Shown: piece by piece, positions 6,221-7,719 of the stretch | Layout: each line of letters begins with the position of its first letter | Position numbering within the stretch: position 1 is the stretch's first letter | Assembly (NCBI GenBank): GCA_964547415.1 | Contig: CAZJNX010000212.1 | Coordinates: 1-7,719, forward strand | Direction of reading: 5' to 3' | Source: CAZJNX01 sp964547415 | GTDB taxonomy: Bacteria > Pseudomonadota > Alphaproteobacteria > Rhizobiales > Amorphaceae | DNA length: 7,719 bases | Position numbers and translations under genes: made by a program | The notes under the pieces: generated by a model | Told to the model about the DNA's origin: nothing | Seen by the model: the letters and a program-made list of their open reading frames with translations, nothing else | The model's database searches: none

Positions 6221-7564
6221 ATGTTCCAGAAGATCCTGATCGCCAACCGCGGCGAGATCGCGCTGCGCGTCCTGCGCGCCTGCAAGGAGCTTGGCATCGC
6301 GACCGTCGCGGTCCACTCCACCGCCGATTCGGACGCCATGCACGTGCGCCTCGCCGACGAGAGCGTGTGCATCGGCCCCCCGCCCGCGCGGGACTCCTAC
6401 CTGAACGTCCCCTCGATCGTGGCGGCGTGCGAGATCACGGGCGCCGACGCCGTCCATCCGGGCTACGGCTTCCTGTCGGAGAACGCCCGCTTCGCCGACA
6501 TCCTCGCCGCCCACGGGATCGCCTTCATCGGCCCCTCCGCCGAGCACATCCGCAAGATGGGCGACAAGATCGAGGCGAAGCGCACCGCCGCCGCCCTCGG
6601 AATCCCGGTGGTGCCGGGCTCGGAAGGCGGCATCACCGACCTTGCCGAGGCGCGCCGCGTCGCTGCCGAGATCGGCTATCCCCTGCTCGTGAAGGCGGCC
6701 GCGGGCGGCGGCGGCCGCGGCATGAAGGTGGCGAAGACGCCGGACGACCTCGAGACGGCCCTCGCCTCGGCCCGCTCGGAGGCGAAGGCCGCCTTCGGGG
6801 ACGACGCCGTCTACCTCGAGCGGTACCTGGAGAAGCCGCGGCACATCGAGGTGCAGGTGCTCGGCGACGGGCAGGGCGGGGCGATCCACCTCGGCGAGCG
6901 GGACTGCTCGCTCCAGCGCCGCCACCAGAAGGTCTGGGAGGAGGCCCCCTCCCCCGCCCTCAACCGGGAGGAGCGGGAGGCGATCGGCGAGACGGTGGCC
7001 GCCGCCATGCGCCGGATGGGCTACGCGGGCGCGGGCACGGTCGAGTTCCTCTACGAGGACGGGTCGTTCTATTTCATCGAGATGAACACGCGCCTGCAGG
7101 TGGAGCATCCGGTGACCGAGCTCGTCACCGGCATCGACCTCGTCCACCAGCAGATCCGGATCGCGGCCGGCGCGCCGCTCGCCATCGCCCAGGACGAGGT
7201 GGTGATGGAGGGCCACGCCATCGAGTGCCGCGTGAACGCGGAGCACCCGGAGACGTTCGTGCCCTCGCCGGGGCGGATCACCCACTACCACCCGCCGGGC
7301 GGGCTCGGCGTCCGGGTCGATTCGGCCGCTTACCAGGGCTACGTGATCCCGCCCTACTACGACAGCCTCGTCGGCAAGCTGATCGTCCACGGGCGCAACC
7401 GCGTGGAGTGCCTGATGCGGCTGCGCCGCTCGCTGGACGAGTTCGTGATCGACGGCGTCGATTCGACCCTTCCCCTGTTCCGCAAGCTCATCCATCATGA
7501 GGACATCCAGAACGGGATGTACGACATCCACTGGCTGGAGGCGTTCCTCGGGCGGGGCCGCTGA
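6221..7564 (+). CDS. accC: Biotin carboxylase subunit of acetyl-CoA carboxylase (AccC)
   Basis: ATP-dependent carboxylation of the biotin on AccB, first half-reaction of acetyl-CoA carboxylase, in the cytosol. At 447 aa it is nearly the length of E. coli AccC (449). The N-terminal domain opens with KILIANRGEIALRVLRACKELGI; the ATP-grasp domain has K116 (MGDK), K158 in LLVK just before the glycine-rich ATP loop AAAGGGGRGM, metal/ATP ligands E275 and E287, and the catalytic EMNTRLQVEHPV segment with N289 and R291 (E. coli numbers minus one). The C-terminal biotin carboxylase domain ends near YDIHWLEAFL. All expected catalytic residues are intact. The start at 6221 matches the family N-terminus, but no good Shine-Dalgarno site precedes it, so translation may depend on coupling to accB. 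It is the single-subunit bacterial form, not a fused propionyl-CoA or methylcrotonyl-CoA carboxylase, as the separate short accB next to it also shows. Confidence 0.98.
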   Translation: MFQKILIANRGEIALRVLRACKELGIATVAVHSTADSDAMHVRLADESVCIGPPPARDSYLNVPSIVAACEITGADAVHPGYGFLSENARFADILAAHGIAFIGPSAEHIRKMGDKIEAKRTAAALGIPVVPGSEGGITDLAEARRVAAEIGYPLLVKAAAGGGGRGMKVAKTPDDLETALASARSEAKAAFGDDAVYLERYLEKPRHIEVQVLGDGQGGAIHLGERDCSLQRRHQKVWEEAPSPALNREEREAIGETVAAAMRRMGYAGAGTVEFLYEDGSFYFIEMNTRLQVEHPVTELVTGIDLVHQQIRIAAGAPLAIAQDEVVMEGHAIECRVNAEHPETFVPSPGRITHYHPPGGLGVRVDSAAYQGYVIPPYYDSLVGKLIVHGRNRVECLMRLRRSLDEFVIDGVDSTLPLFRKLIHHEDIQNGMYDIHWLEAFLGRGR

Positions 7565-7587
7565 CGGGCGGCCCGCGTCCCTTTCGC

Positions 7588-7593
7588 GGCAGG
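7588..7593 (+). promoter_or_regulatory. Shine-Dalgarno-like site before aat
   Basis: GGCAGG lies 4 nt before the ATG at 7598, inside a purine-rich run that continues up to the start codon. It supports this start in the 33-nt gap after accC. Confidence 0.45.
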
Positions 7594-7597
7594 CGGG

Positions 7598-7719
7598 ATG
7601 GCGACCATCGAAAACGTGCTTCTCGAGATCACGCCCGAGGTCCTTCTGAAGGCCTACGCGTGCGGCATCTTCCCGATGGCCGAATCGGCGGACGATCCGG
7701 GCCTTTACTGGATCGAGCC
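7598..7719 (+). CDS. aat: Leucyl/phenylalanyl-tRNA-protein transferase, N-terminal fragment (runs off the window)
   Basis: Transfers Leu or Phe from aminoacyl-tRNA to proteins with N-terminal Arg or Lys, marking them for ClpS/ClpAP degradation. Only 40 codons and two bases are in the window. The translation MATIENVLLEITPEVLLKAY followed by ACGIFPMAESADDPGLYWIE matches the conserved N-terminus of the family (ITPE.LL.AY..GIFPMAE......WIEP). It is the last readable gene, 33 nt after accC; accC-aat neighbourhood is common in alphaproteobacteria. The catalytic part lies outside the window, so intactness cannot be judged. The gene is too short here for a standard open-frame search but is recognised with confidence. 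Confidence 0.9.
   Translation, partial: MATIENVLLEITPEVLLKAYACGIFPMAESADDPGLYWIE

Noticed and set aside
6155..7531. Antisense open frame of 458 codons opposite accC
   Set aside because: accC is unambiguous with all catalytic residues intact; the antisense frame follows from third-position GC bias.
1..7719. Search by eye for CRISPR arrays, tRNA or rRNA genes, insertion sequences, toxin-antitoxin or defence genes
   Set aside because: None seen: repeats are only short or low-complexity, all genes are conserved housekeeping families, and base composition looks uniform with no sign of transfer.

Overview
The window comes from a bacterium with a very GC-rich chromosome (above 70% by eye), almost certainly an alphaproteobacterium. 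Three things point there: the RNase E N-terminus, with a long acidic insertion in its S1 domain and a C-terminal Gly-Trp-Trp motif; the gene order rne, M48 peptidase, DsbA-like, accB, accC, aat; and the close match of AccB and AccC to proteobacterial families. I cannot place it below class. A Rhodospirillales-like lineage is plausible but only a guess. All genes lie on the + strand.

Layout: (1) rne, RNase E, 5' end cut by the window edge by about four bases. (2) A periplasmic M48 zinc metalloprotease with C-terminal TPR repeats (BepA/YfgC-like), 28 nt after rne. (3) An exported DsbA-family thioredoxin-fold protein with a CGYC active site. (4) A 350-bp non-coding interval with GC-rich hairpins, one a candidate terminator. 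(5) accB, biotin carboxyl carrier protein. (6) accC, biotin carboxylase. (7) The first 40 codons of aat, leucyl/phenylalanyl-tRNA-protein transferase, running off the right edge.

The first three genes probably form one unit, since their gaps are short and lack terminators: RNA degradosome scaffold plus two envelope protein-quality factors (an outer-membrane assembly protease and a periplasmic disulfide oxidoreductase/isomerase). The last three look like a second unit: AccB and AccC form the biotin carboxylase half of acetyl-CoA carboxylase, the committed step of fatty acid synthesis, and aat adds Leu/Phe to N-termini for ClpAP degradation.

This is essentially a conserved housekeeping region. 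I see no mobile element, CRISPR array, tRNA, rRNA or new defence-like system. The points most worth a second look are the absence of aroQ from its usual place before accB, the structured interval that fills that place, the low-complexity degradosome tail of RNase E, and small oddities in the M48 and DsbA-like proteins. Many long overlapping reading frames on both strands are by-products of high GC content.
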